From Bombyx mori (taxonomy: Eukaryota > Arthropoda > Insecta > Lepidoptera > Bombycidae), in contig NC_085128.1 of NCBI RefSeq assembly GCF_030269925.1, positions 6,822,501 through 6,886,500 on the forward strand: a stretch of 64,000 nucleotides of DNA, read 5' to 3'. The notes under the pieces were generated by a model. The model worked only from the letters and a program-made list of their open reading frames with translations. It was not told the DNA's origin and searched no databases. A program made the position numbers and the translations under genes. Position 1 is the first letter of the stretch. Each line of letters opens with the position of its first letter. Of the stretch, positions 33,210 to 41,735 are shown one piece after another.

Positions 33210-36019
33210 TCTCTTTCTCTTTCTTCCTCTCTCTTCCTCTTTCTTTCCCTCTCTCTCTCTCTCTCTCTCTTCATCTATTTTCTTAAAGTGGTTTTTAGGT
33301 ATTTCAAAAACCGAAACATCGTAGATAGTATTAAGTTGAGCATCGCGATGCATTTAATTTTAGTTGAATGTTTATGTCGAACTTCTTTTACATAAAATAA
33401 TTTGACTGTGGCTTTAAATTACATAATAGAGTTTTCAATATGTTTTAAAATTTTACTAGTTAAATTGGGAGTGATCAGCTCAGACAGGACGCGGCTTTCG
33501 GGAATAAGTAAATATAAATCACCAAGATCATAGCTTAAAACAACTGTGAAGTATACGAAACAGGAGGATTATACACTTATTAAGAAATTAATCAATATTA
33601 CTGAATTTATTATTATTATTATTAATACTTTATTTCAGTTATTTTTTTTTAAAACCATAACATTTTGTTAGTAATAATTACTTATAATCTATGTTAGTAA
33701 CTTAAAAAATCTAACACATAACTATCATTATATACATTTTATACCATTATATGTATATATATATATTTTTTTTTTTTCTCCTTCCAAGTGCCTACTGCAA
33801 AGGCTATTGATCAGCAGTCCCTCGATCTTGCTCGATATGATTCTCAAAAGACTGTTGCCACTGTCACGAACTCGACGCAATAATAAAATATATAATAAAA
33901 CCGAAGTTAATTATCTATTCGAGATGAGAACAATAAAAATGCGAGATTAAAACATAAAGGCGCTTTTTATTCATAATGTTTTTGAGTAACGTAGAAAATT
34001 GTTTTAAATGGGTTGTAGCGACACCTATGGGCGCATAGAAACAACTTTAATAGTGTCGACAATGTCTCATTTAAATTTTCACTATAATGAAAACTGACGA
34101 GCGACTGTAAATGCGATAAGTAAATTAACGGTCATTAATAGCCAATTAAATTTTCATTATTAATAGTAAGTTAAAATACAAACACTAGAGTGGCAGCATA
34201 AAAATCAATAATGTACGATAGAAATCAAAATGCAACCATAAGCAAAAATCGAACACTTGTTTTGCAACCCAAAGCATTGAGTTACTATATTACAATGTAA
34301 ATAAATGATACATTACAATGTGTTATAAAAATACTGTACAAGTAATTTTTCAGAAGCGGAGTTAAATGAATGTCATGAATGTTTTTCAGACAAATCGAGC
34401 TAGCCGCTTAAGTAATAGCAAAACAACAACCTTAACAGTTAATTTCCTTTTGCAATTAGGCCATAACCGCAACGCGTGTTACTTATTCGTCTCTATATAT
34501 TTTTCAAATGTTTATGACAACTTGTTCATTTGTAAGTGCATAATAATCTATCTATAATTAGTATACTTAAAAAATGAATTACTGTTCGTTAGTCTCGCTA
34601 AAACTCGAGAATGGCTGGACCGATTTGGCTAAATTTGGTCTTGAATTATTTGTGGAAGTCCAGAGAAGGTTTAAAAGGTAGATAAATATGAAATGAGTTG
34701 GAATTAAATAAAAATAACAATTATTTTTTTCCTTTGATGTGTCCCCCGTTGGACGGATTCCTTTTGTTTGTTTTAAGTTTATTTTATACAAAACTTTAGG
34801 TCTTTTATTTATCGATTGAGACACTACGAAGTCTGCGGGGCCAGCTATTTTTTTTTAAATATATATTTCTAACTTATAAATATTTTTCAATCATTCTAGG
34901 TCCAGTTCGTACTCGTGTTCATTCATGCGTTCCAGCTACTGTTCATCGACTGCGATTATCCACGAGCATTCGTTTGGTGGATCGGCATGCACGCCGTACT
35001 CTTCTACTATCTGTTTTCTGATTTCTACAAACAGGCCTACCTCAGGAAGAGCAAGGTAATGACTACGAAATTACATTTAACCCAAACCACCCACTCAAAT
35101 TACGTATATATAACCTACAATAGTAATTTTATGATAAGTCAACTGACTTTACATGTAAATAGTTCTACAGGTCATTAAAGTAATCATCAGGATCATTAAA
35201 TTAAGTTCTCTCCCGCAAATATTAACTGGAACGATGCTAGTAGAGGGGAACAGACAAAAATGGTAGATACTATTTTGAGTTCGGACTGATTAGACCACTT
35301 GTCTATATCTGAATCAGAGCAATTTTGACATTTGAAGCAAAAGCCTCTTTAGAGCATTGTGTTTTTAAATTTTACTATACGAAATAGTGACAAATATTTA
35401 GTTACGCTTATAGGGTTTAGCCGGCGAGGTAATTAGATTGAATAATCCCGAAATTGTTACTTTTAACGCATATGAATTTGTGTGTAATCTATTTATTTAT
35501 TCCAAAACAGTTGCCACTACGACATGTCGTAACATTATAATTACAGTAGCCTTTTTATATGATAGCTTCGCTACAGAAACATGCAGAATGGTGGGACCTA
35601 CCTGTATGGGCTCACAATATACTTTACAACCAGTAATCATATGCTTAAAATTTCTACGGTGCTATATTTTACTACACTATGAATTTATTTCTGGAAGTCG
35701 TTTGTCAATACGATTTTTTTACATACGTATTCAAAGAAATCGTTACATGCTGTCAATGCATTTATTCACGTCACTCGACAACTACTCTTGTCTTACCCGT
35801 CTGGCTATCAAGAGCAGCAAAAAAATCGACTACAAAATAAAAATGTTAAAGAATTATTCATTTGATTTCCAGAAGGCCAAATCTATGATGAAAGTGGAGG
35901 ACGAACCAGTCAAGTATGAGACAAAGGAGATGAAGCTTCCACTGCTGAACGGTTTCAGCAATGGCTCAGCACTTGGTGACGTTCGGCAAAGGATGGCGGG
36001 CGCCGTGGCTTCACAGTGA
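15155..36019 (+). CDS. ELOVL very long chain fatty acid elongase (ELOVL1/7-type), 8 coding exons, 310 aa
   Basis: ER membrane 3-ketoacyl-CoA synthase of the ELO family (PF01151), which condenses malonyl-CoA with long acyl-CoA. The coding exons are 15155-15295, 16004-16111, 16712-16792, 18253-18309, 22955-23060, 32337-32473, 34900-35055 and 35873-36019. Every intron is GT-AG and the frame stays open through all junctions. Family motifs seen: KFTEFFDT (residues 122-129), the HVIHH histidine box (145-149), [12 protein letters not shown] (175-186) and TALQMVQ (206-212, across the exon 6/7 junction). Several hydrophobic spans fit a polytopic protein. The length is normal for insect ELOVLs. The ATG at 15155 has A at -3 and G at +4 and gives a typical N-terminus with the sequence SSPFPT. 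The tail is Lys/Glu-rich and ends in AVASQ without a KKxx retrieval signal. Exact paralogue and chain-length preference cannot be read here. Introns total about 20 kb and are full of repeats. Confidence 0.97.
15375..15812 (-). mobile_element. Full-length Bm1-type SINE in ELOVL intron 1
   Basis: Read on the minus strand it has a tRNA-like head with an A box (tggcctaatgg) and a B box (gttcgaatc), the middle region cacggtgaggaataacatcg, the core gcagtaatgcgtttcggttt, and the tail ctaagcaataaaaaaa. About 438 bases, antisense to the gene. Confidence 0.93.
16004..16111 (+). CDS. ELOVL coding exon 2
   Basis: Thirty-six codons, phase 0 at both ends, acceptor cag and donor gtgatt (weaker than consensus). 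It encodes [14 protein letters not shown], the loop typical of ELOVLs after span 1, then the hydrophobic [17 protein letters not shown]. Confidence 0.95.
16351..16604 (-). mobile_element. Bm1-type SINE tail half in ELOVL intron 2
   Basis: T-run (A-tail of the minus strand) at 16352-16370, then attgcttcgatggttggac to cctaccaccagg. Antisense to the gene. The frames at 16229-16615 come from it. Confidence 0.9.
16712..16792 (+). CDS. ELOVL coding exon 3
   Basis: Twenty-seven codons, phase 0 at both ends, acceptor tatag and donor gtaagc. It encodes the loop with [16 protein letters not shown], the conserved CQPVDYS element of insect ELOVLs. Confidence 0.95.
17019..17443 (+). mobile_element. Complete non-autonomous Helitron in ELOVL intron 3
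   Basis: It begins TCTATGCTAATATTATAAAG (17019) directly after an A. Internal gtttgtttgtttgaacgcg, ctactggtccgatttgaaa and ggctataggctatataacat follow. It ends cgcgggcaaaagCTAG (17443) directly before a T. Length 425 bases with no coding capacity. Same family as 1848-2287 (-). Confidence 0.88.
17444..18252. other. Remainder of ELOVL intron 3
   Basis: Two overlapping open frames on opposite strands (17528-17795) share one GC-richer patch around gcggccgtagcccgcgg. Neither resembles a known protein. Confidence 0.4.
18253..18309 (+). CDS. ELOVL coding exon 4
   Basis: Nineteen codons, phase 0 at both ends, acceptor ttgcag after a T-run and donor gtgagt. It carries [15 protein letters not shown], including the KxxExxDT motif of all ELO proteins. 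Confidence 0.96.
18310..19829. other. First part of ELOVL intron 4, nothing recognised
   Basis: AT-rich sequence. A short direct repeat, ctatgctgca, occurs twice at about 19490-19511. The overlapping small frames at 19070-19302 are not supported. Confidence 0.4.
19830..20264 (-). mobile_element. Full-length, diverged Bm1-type SINE with 5' snap-back
   Basis: Reversed Bm1 from the tail (ttattttattgctaag) to the tRNA-like head (ggagtcgaacaccaacac). At the head end gcgtcttattcca (20228-20240) and tggaataagacgc (20252-20264) form perfect 13-base inverted arms that the other copies lack. Confidence 0.8.
20345..21278 (-). pseudogene. RTE-like LINE reverse transcriptase fragment, broken
   Basis: From high to low coordinates the minus strand encodes [16 protein letters not shown] (RT motif before the catalytic site), then [11 protein letters not shown] (catalytic YADD), the thumb-region [27 protein letters not shown], and the C-terminal [12 protein letters not shown] and [13 protein letters not shown]. 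Breaks: a frame change near 21222, an in-frame TAG at 20998-20996 and a frame change near 20700. The 5' part, including any endonuclease, is missing. Clade placement is by motif recall only. Confidence 0.85.
21279..21400 (+). mobile_element. Bm1 tRNA-like head without body
   Basis: gtggcctaaaagataagacg (A box), then gttcgaatcccgcaggg (B box) and ttttttaaatgaaatacat. It abuts the truncated 5' end of the RTE-like fragment. Only the head is present, so it is not a tRNA gene. Confidence 0.6.
21401..22216. other. ELOVL intron 4 sequence, repeat-like but unassigned
   Basis: 22060-22180 contains gcattgcgaagtctattggcc and similar pieces that look like decayed LINE 3' sequence. No coding frame is supported. 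Confidence 0.3.
22237..22543 (+). mobile_element. 5'-truncated RTE-type LINE insertion with perfect 20-base target duplication
   Basis: It encodes the C-terminal end of an endonuclease-RT protein ([39 protein letters not shown], ending [12 protein letters not shown]) with one internal TGA after NVE. It ends in an ATG/GAT tandem repeat in place of poly(A), as RTE elements do. The flanks 22217-22236 and 22544-22563 are identical (atgaagttttcgcttatttg). Confidence 0.9.
22955..23060 (+). CDS. ELOVL coding exon 5 (histidine box)
   Basis: Thirty-five codons plus one base, ending phase 1 before gtaagt. It carries HVIHHG, the catalytic HxxHH box (His145, His148, His149), followed by [11 protein letters not shown]. 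Confidence 0.97.
23325..23470 (-). mobile_element. Very decayed Bm1-type SINE
   Basis: Traces in order of a reversed Bm1: caagtgcacgggccacctt, tggttggagtctttagacaa, and ataaataggcatgatggtgg. Below this level of similarity I would not call it. Confidence 0.4.
23471..26223. other. Part of ELOVL intron 5, mostly unassigned
   Basis: 24848-24897 is a Jockey-like LINE 3' scrap (cccactgagtttctgtccgga). 25521-25818 holds overlapping frames on both strands in a GC-richer patch, with no family resemblance. The rest is AT-rich. Confidence 0.4.
26224..26471 (-). mobile_element. Bm1-type SINE tail half in ELOVL intron 5
   Basis: tttttttttattgcctagatg through gaggtcctatcaccagtaat. Well preserved, antisense to the gene. 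Confidence 0.92.
26472..27436. other. ELOVL intron 5 sequence, nothing firm
   Basis: AT-rich. 27258-27300 faintly resembles a reversed SINE end (ctagttggttagacaagttc). The frame at 26820-27020 is AT-driven. Confidence 0.35.
27437..27727 (-). repeat. Interspersed repeat with Helitron-like 5' end, copy B
   Basis: Reverse copy of 12023-12310: on the minus strand TCTATATATTAATACGTGAA follows an A, and gaagcaaaaactttgta, ccacacttatagagaatata and gtggtcaaattgagaatag follow in the same order. Confidence 0.6.
27813..28245 (-). mobile_element. Full-length Bm1-type SINE in ELOVL intron 5
   Basis: From the tail (ttatttttattgcatagatc) to the head (gtgattcgaacaccggtgca, tatcctttagaccacgacg). A and B boxes are recognisable on the minus strand. 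Antisense to the gene. Confidence 0.9.
28645..28906 (+). mobile_element. Second tRNA-derived SINE family
   Basis: The head aggtggcgcagtagttagag (A box) and cctgggttcgattaccat (B box) is tRNA-like. The body cggacaaacattcgtgtgat, tgtctgggtgtttattgtct and cacagggaatcctattttgg is unlike Bm1 and resembles other lepidopteran SINEs. There is no acceptor-stem pairing or anticodon arm, so it is not a tRNA gene. Confidence 0.6.
29889..30065 (+). mobile_element. LINE C-terminal scrap ending in (GAA)n
   Basis: One frame reads RPKKR, stop, [20 protein letters not shown], then GIRPGKR and a stop, followed by about seven GAA units. This is the end of an RT protein of RTE/L2-like type with the short tandem repeat 3' terminus of that group. 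Confidence 0.6.
30066..32336. other. Last part of ELOVL intron 5, two unexplained items
   Basis: 31011-31238 (+) is a 75-codon frame with balanced composition ([20 protein letters not shown], then [20 protein letters not shown]) that I cannot assign. 31660-31694 is a perfect 15-base hairpin. Otherwise AT-rich. Confidence 0.4.
31660..31694. repeat. Perfect 15-base inverted repeat with 5-base loop
   Basis: ttaaatgagggtcgc, acttc, gcgaccctcatttaa. The arms pair with no mismatch and are GC-rich at the loop end, in AT-rich surroundings. No other copy in the window. Confidence 0.8.
32337..32473 (+). CDS. ELOVL coding exon 6
   Basis: It starts in phase 1 after ttttttttgcag and ends phase 0 before gtacgt. 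It encodes [11 protein letters not shown], then the NxxxHxxMYxYY motif, then [11 protein letters not shown]. It follows the largest intron of the gene (about 9.3 kb). Confidence 0.96.
33161..33272. repeat. CT/GA microsatellite in ELOVL intron 6
   Basis: Long (CT)n followed by CTTT/CTTC variants and (CT)n again, about 110 bases. The Ser/Phe/Leu and Arg/Glu/Lys frames called on the two strands are its translations. Confidence 0.95.
34551..34848 (+). mobile_element. Short Helitron-like element just upstream of ELOVL exon 7
   Basis: It begins TCTATAATTAGTATAC after an A. It contains ctcgagaatggctggaccga, gtccagagaaggtttaaaag and ttttgtttgttttaagttta and ends gaagtctgcggggccagCTA, where the last G of CTAG is T. 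A related copy lies at 45553-45842 (-). The 81-codon antisense ORF is repeat translation. Confidence 0.75.
34900..35055 (+). CDS. ELOVL coding exon 7
   Basis: Fifty-two codons, phase 0 at both ends, acceptor attctag and donor gtaatg. It encodes the last membrane spans and the [12 protein letters not shown] end of the core domain. A Helitron-like repeat ends only 51 bases upstream of this exon. Confidence 0.95.
35563..35640 (-). mobile_element. Decayed Bm1 fragment in ELOVL intron 7
   Basis: gcttcgctacagaaacatgc, ggtgggacctacctgtatgg and caaccagtaat are the reversed Bm1 core. This explains part of the long open frame upstream of exon 8. Confidence 0.5.
35873..36019 (+). CDS. ELOVL coding exon 8 (C-terminal tail)
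   Basis: Forty-eight codons and TGA. It encodes a hydrophilic tail ([20 protein letters not shown], then [10 protein letters not shown], ending AVASQ). The frame is also open upstream of the acceptor (ttgatttccag, 35862-35872), but that part is AT-rich and includes SINE sequence, so it is intron. The tail is the least conserved part of the family. Confidence 0.93.
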   Translation, partial: KAKSMMKVEDEPVKYETKEMKLPLLNGFSNGSALGDVRQRMAGAVASQ

Positions 36020-37830
36020 ATCTGCCTCACTATCTTATATACACACCCATAGAAAATGAAGCAATGGAATTGTTACATTGTATATATACATATATATGTG
36101 TGTACGATTCCACAAACTCCATTGTAAGAAACAAAGACAATATACCACAAAAAGCCTAAAAGCGGCTGCAGTTTTCGTCGGGAGAAAGCTCAATTATTTT
36201 TAAGTCATCTATTTAGTGATTTTAGTAACTTTTAGTTTAGAAATAATACAAAATTACAATTTTTTTCATCTAACTTAGCTATTTATTTTGGTGGATACGG
36301 TAGGGCTAAGGTGGCCATTGTTGACTTCGTTATTTATATCAGGGTTTTGTAGGAAAAACTATCACCAAAAAAATTCAGCTCAATCTACCTAGGTATAGGT
36401 TCTGTATGTTAATTTTTTATCAATGATTGAAACGTGTTATGAATTGAAAACTCGATTACTGGTTTGTTTCAAAAGATAATGTAAGTATTTTTAATTAATT
36501 TAAACTAAAATCATGTTCTATCTCCGAAACAAAGAGATAATAATAATAACTTGATAAAGATATCATAAATTCACACGATACATTATTTTTAGATATTAAA
36601 CCATTTTGTGTAACTGAATGTCATTTTATACCAAATTATAATTTGTGTTGAAAAAAAAAACTAAAAATAAATTTATTTTTCGAGTAGGAATTTAACAACA
36701 CGCAATCGCAATTTTTTGAATTTTTATTCAATTTCCTTTTTTCGCTACGTGCTGTCATAAAAAGTTATGACGTGTTGACTGAGTTTCCAACCAAATAGCT
36801 GTTATCATTGTCGATTGTTTCAGTAAGCTCTAGGCCACAGTGTGTTAAAATATTGTAATAGACTTAATTATTTAAGAGTAATTTCGAATATTTCGAAAGG
36901 TGTACAATAGGACAATCAATTTAAAAAAAAAATTACTTACCTTATTCTAAACTGACTATTGATTATTTGTGTGGTTTTTTTTCGTAATAAATTTTACTGA
37001 AAACAATTTTCAATTCAAAAACCTATGTGAAACTGCTTACGTCTGACACATTATAATTTACATGCTACACTACAATTTGCAATATTTCGTACGAATAACA
37101 AATGATTTTTTGTGCTTAGCTGTAATAACGCAAAAAATGAATATTCTATTTCTATCTATTCTAAAATCTATTTCTATTCACATTTCCAAAAGACCTCATG
37201 CTCCTTATGTTTTATTTTCTAATTCACGATAAGGGTAAAATTAGGGGAACTTTTTTACGGGTTCATTAATCGATTACAATAAATTACAATCTACTTCATT
37301 AAAGAACCTGATTTTCATAGTATTTTTTTCCATTTTTTACGAGTTTAGCAAAACCTTCAATTGTTTATTGACATTTTTAGTGATATAAAAGGATAACTGT
37401 AAAATAATTCAACAGATAAAAAAGTGAAATCAATGTAGCATTGTTTGCATTATTGTGATTTTATGTAACTTTGATTTTTTATCGAACATAAAATTCTCAA
37501 CTGCCGAATCCTTTACTACTTTACTGTCGTATCCTAAATTAAAAATGATGTTAAATTTAAAACGTAGCATTGAGTGAATCACCCGTTTGCTCTCTTGTTA
37601 TTATATCGAACTATTTATATTGTTACACGCGTAACAATATGTTTGTCAATAGAAATGAAAACGGTACAAAAATTACAGCAATACACTTAAACTTTGTGAT
37701 ATTTAATAATAAAAATAAAAATTACCATCTACTTTGTTTTATTTTATAACAGTGGTAATATGGATCCTAAAAAGTACACACATCTTTAAAATCAAACTTT
37801 ATTATAGTCGATCTTCCACTTTTCTTCACT
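36020..37830 (+). other. ELOVL 3' untranslated and downstream sequence
   Basis: AT-rich, no ORF worth calling and no repeat that I recognise. A canonical AATAAA lies at 36666-36671, about 650 bases past the stop, and further AATAAA-like runs lie near 37710. Either could end the mRNA; the sequence alone does not choose between them. Confidence 0.4.
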
Positions 37831-37895
37831 TGACGAGCTCACCGCCCAACTAGTACTAAGTTGTAAAGTTGAAGATATAGATCATAACACTGAAG
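37831..37895 (-). mobile_element. Decayed Bm1 3' end
   Basis: gacgagctcaccgcccaact then agtactaagttgtaaag resembles gacgagctcacagcccacct and gtgttaagtggttac of reversed Bm1. Confidence 0.4.
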
Positions 37896-38084
37896 GCCAA
37901 CATCCCCCAAAAACATGAGTCGAATGAGAAGATGTTGCAGTCCCAATTGGATTGCTAAACGGAATCAGTATAATCGACAGTTTCAAGGCAGAGATAATTA
38001 AGACGGAGATACTAGCTATTATGCAAATGTACATATATGTCAGTAAGTTTGATTTATATTACACGATGGTATTTCATACATTGT

Positions 38085-38345
38085 AGAACTAGTTAAAACA
38101 ATCATGATCATCGTGACCATCAGCTTACAAAAGTCCACTACTGGACATAGGCTTCTCCCAAGGATTGCCATAATAACTAGTCCTAAGCGGACCACATCCA
38201 ATGCATTCCCGCAGTTGCTTAGCAGGCTGTTGTCGTCCATGTCGTGGGAGGCCTAACCTGCGTCCTATCTACACTGCGTCTTTCAGTGAGCGTTCACCAC
38301 TCGAGAACTTTTCGGCCCTAACGGCCATTTGTTCTTTCAACAATG
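38085..38345 (-). mobile_element. LINE 3' terminal fragment, minus strand
   Basis: gtccactactggacataggc and the preceding catcgtgaccatcagc are the reversed end of a widespread lepidopteran LINE (protein ending of the EAYVQQW type). Only fragments of a frame remain. Confidence 0.45.
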
Positions 38346-38439
38346 TGCTCTGCCCATTGTCATTTCAATTTCGCAATCCTTCGGGCTATGGCGATTACCT
38401 GCCGATTACCATGGCTCACCTGCGAATCTCCAAATTTCT

Positions 38440-39080
38440 GATTCGTTCTGGTACGAAAACTCCACGTATACTATCTCCATTGACTATGAGCCTTCTGATA
38501 AGGCTCATTATCAGCAACTACGTCTAACTACCGTCAAAGACTCGCGTTTTAAGACACACATTTTTTCCTCCTTCCCCGGTATTATCTTAGCCGGTACTAT
38601 AACCAGCAATAGCGAATCTGCTGGGAACTGGGAGCCGGTGCTAAAAATCGATAGTGTGTTGACCAGAATGGCTGACTTTATATTCAGAATATGCAAAAGG
38701 TATTCGTTGAAGACTATACAAGTATACACCCCTACCTTAGCACACTCCGACGGTGAGGTGAAGACTGTGTACAATGCTATTGCCAAAGTCAGGCACAGCT
38801 CTAAAACTCATTTGACCGTGTCATGGGGATCGGGTTCATTTGGATATTGGACCACTGTGGAAACCTAGTTGTCGGTTTCATATAAAAGGAAGCACTATTT
38901 ACGATGAGCTCTTTTTTCAGGAAACAGGATTAAAGGAGGTGGACCAAATAAGACTTTCATAGTTACATCGACAAAGGGCTAATACTCAATTATGTCTCTG
39001 TGATCAACGCGATTAAAACCAGAAGTGATCATCGGATATTAAGAGGAATATCGATCTCAATATCAAGCTAGAGAGATGCG
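38440..39080 (+). pseudogene. RTE-like LINE endonuclease (EEP) domain fragment, broken
   Basis: The frame ending at 38868 contains YSLKTIQVYTPTLAHSDGEV and THLTVSWGSGSFGYW, the degraded counterpart of the IQVYAPT and VMGDFNA steps of apurinic-type endonucleases. Past the stop, in shifted frames, come IKTRSDHRIL-like residues matching the SDHRLV end of the domain. Several frame changes are present. This is the endonuclease part of an element type whose RT part is seen at 20345-21278, but the two are separate loci. Confidence 0.6.
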
Positions 39081-39190
39081 ACAGATGAGGTCTACTCTCA
39101 GTGGAGCACCGGCTCATATCCATAATCCCGGGCACTTTTAGCTCAAACTTCGACTGTTTCAATTGCCTTGGAAGTTCCCTGGACAATTAT

Positions 39191-39398
39191 AGTGACGTCC
39201 GCACGTGTAGGTACCATCACCCTGTCTATTTCTGCCGTAAATAAATAATGCGTTTTGGTTTTAAGAGTGGGCAGCCGTTGTACTATAAATACTGAGACTA
39301 TGGTGCATGGCGGTATTTACGTTATAGATGTCTATGGGCTCCAGTAACCACTTAACACCAAATGAGCCGTGAGCTAGTCCACGCATCTAAGCATTTTT
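39191..39398 (+). mobile_element. Diverged Bm1-type SINE, tail half
   Basis: gtccgcacgtgtaggtacca through gccgtgagctagtccacgc and atctaagc. Several internal deletions. Confidence 0.8.
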
Positions 39399-40002
39399 TT
39401 AGCAAGCTATTTTTTACTCGTAAACACTTATTTACCAACGAAAGTGAGGAAACGTAAAAAGTATAATAACTTTAAAGTTTTCATACATTATCATTGTTGT
39501 ATCAAATAATTTACATTGCAGTCTTTAAAAAGGTCTAATTTCGACAACTTTAATGAAATTTAAAATTAGATTAGTTAACTTTATATCTGTACGAGTTTAA
39601 ATGTTCAATTTAAATGCAAAATACATATACAAAAGAAAAATTAGTAATATTGCCATCTATCGACAAGTAGCGAAACTATAAGAAACGTATTTCAATTTTT
39701 ACACTAATACATGTGTGTAGAAAACCTGGAATTCTTTCTAAATTGTAAAATCCGAGTGACGTGAGATGTAGAATACGAGTAATTAATATTTATTTTAATA
39801 TAGATGATTGCAGAAAGATACAATTTACGTAAGATAGTAATTTAATGAAAATTCTTTACGTCCATACAATTTACAAAAATATACCGATGAATTAATAAAA
39901 ATCGTAATGAAAGTATTTCGACCTCTGAGCGACGACTAGTAATCTATAATTCCACTAAGTAAGCTTCTATTTTGATACACAATTCACCCTACGTCAAGTA
40001 GT

Positions 40003-40165
40003 CGAATCTTCTCAGTGGCGATTCCGATCCGGTGGTAGATTCTGCGAAGCACTGCTCTTCCTAGGGCTGGTGTTAGCAAATTCTCAAACACAGGTTGAGC
40101 CTGTGAGCTCACCGTCCTGTCCACGCGCAACTGACCCCTTAGACTACCAGCGAATATGATGTAGG
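40003..40165 (+). mobile_element. Jockey-like LINE 3' fragment
   Basis: gatccggtggtagattctgc, gaagcactgctcttcctagg and gagcctgtgagctcacc match the same 3' region as 62885-63010. Confidence 0.7.
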
Positions 40166-40560
40166 GTTAAAAAAAGTGGTTACGGGAGCTCCTTTCAGCG
40201 GAATTTCAGATTCAATTTCATTTCTTGATACAAAAACTCGTAGGTATGTATATCCAAAAGACAAAATAATACGAATAGGTATTACAAAATAAATCTCCTC
40301 ACAAATACTTTTAAGCTATCGTGGTTATCTACATTAAAAAATGTACTATTATGTTTTTAACGGACTTCGGACCGTTTTTTCAGAACACTTTGTATTTTTT
40401 TAATTCATCCTGAAATTAGATTTCGCTCACTTTGTGGCTTCGAGTTTTGAGTAATTTCGTAATACGAAAAAATGAACTAAAAAAGACAGATTTATCTGCT
40501 CATCCTATCTGTAGTTTTTAGTTTACCGATGATCAAAATTTCTACTTATGTTATGTATTA

Positions 40561-40806
40561 TTTTTATTTATTGTTTAGATGGTTAGAACAAGCTCACGGC
40601 CCACCGTGTGTTAAATGGCTACCGGAGCTCATAGACATCTACAAAGTAAATGCCGCCGTCCACTTTAAGATATGAGTTCTAAGGTCTCAGTATAGTACAA
40701 GACTTGCCCCACCCTTCAAACCGAAACGCATTACTGCTTCACGGCAGAAATAGGCAGGGTGGTGGTACCTGCCCGTGCGGATACAAAACACGTCCTACCA
40801 CCAGTA
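40561..40806 (-). mobile_element. Bm1-type SINE tail half
   Basis: tttttatttattgtttagat through acgtcctaccaccagtaa. Confidence 0.88.
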
Positions 40807-41494
40807 AACAGTGATCGCTCTGACCAGGGTCTTCTTTTCCATTCGATATTGAATCTCCCTAGTCCTAAATGACCAACCGAAAACCTATGTACTATCTATT
40901 TTACAATAAAAGAATGCTCAGAAAAAGAAAAAAATGGGTGCAGCTTACTCGTTATGCAATATTGTAAATGAAGAAGTCCTTTATCACATTATTGTTATTT
41001 TCTTATATATTTATAGTACTGACCAATGTACTGACCGTAAATTAGGAGCAAAAGGTGACTAAAAATCAACACTTTTTTTGTGCCACATTCTCCTGTCCCT
41101 ACTACTTTTTTTTCCTTTTGTTTGCGAATATATCTTCTAAGGATCCCTTCTAACTGCTTATAACAGTTCGACATTATATGGGGGTATATTAAAAAGTTAA
41201 AATTTAAAATCATACAAACAGACCTACAATTAATTGTTATTGAAAATCACCAAATCATTTCATGCTCGTAACCCGGGACATCACGTGTGCCTCTTGTTGA
41301 TAGATCGCAGCTTCGAGATTGTGCATGTATATACGTAGTACTTACTATCATTTTCAGTTTTTCTGATAAACGCATCTACGTCACGCATTCGCAATTACTC
41401 ACAGTAGACGTGTGCATATTTTATAGAATTAGAATTGGTTGTTTTGAAAACCACTAGATGGTCTTCCAGGAAAAACATATAAATAATTTAGAAA
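40807..41494. other. Intergenic DNA between convergent genes, nothing recognised
   Basis: No supported frame or repeat. The 72-codon ORF at 40995-41213 is AT-driven. Confidence 0.45.
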
Positions 41495-41735
41495 GGTGGT
41501 AGGACCTCTTGTGAGTCCGCAGGGGTAGGTACCACCACCCTGCCTATTTCTGCCGTGAAGCAGTAATGCGTTTCGGTTTGAAGGGCGGGGCAGCCGTTGT
41601 AACTATACTGAGACCTTAGGACTTATATCTTAAGGTGAGTGGCGCATTTACGTTGTAGATGTCTATGGGCTCCAGTAACCACTTAATACCAAGTGTGCTG
41701 TGAGCTCATCCATCCATCTAAGCAATAAATAAAAA
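41495..41735 (+). mobile_element. Bm1-type SINE tail half
   Basis: ggtggtaggacctcttgtga through catccatctaagcaataaat. Well conserved. Confidence 0.9.

Noticed and set aside
33089..33353. Ser/Leu/Phe-rich and Arg/Glu-rich proteins on opposite strands
   Set aside because: Both are translations of a CT/GA microsatellite.
34579..34824. Pair of similar 81- and 89-codon proteins (also 45577-45846)
   Set aside because: The resemblance is real but comes from two copies of a non-coding Helitron-like repeat in opposite directions.
35438..35872. Upstream extension of the exon 8 frame (start at 35438)
   Set aside because: It is intron 7: an AT-rich stretch with a decayed Bm1 and a good acceptor at 35872, and the spliced protein already matches the family.
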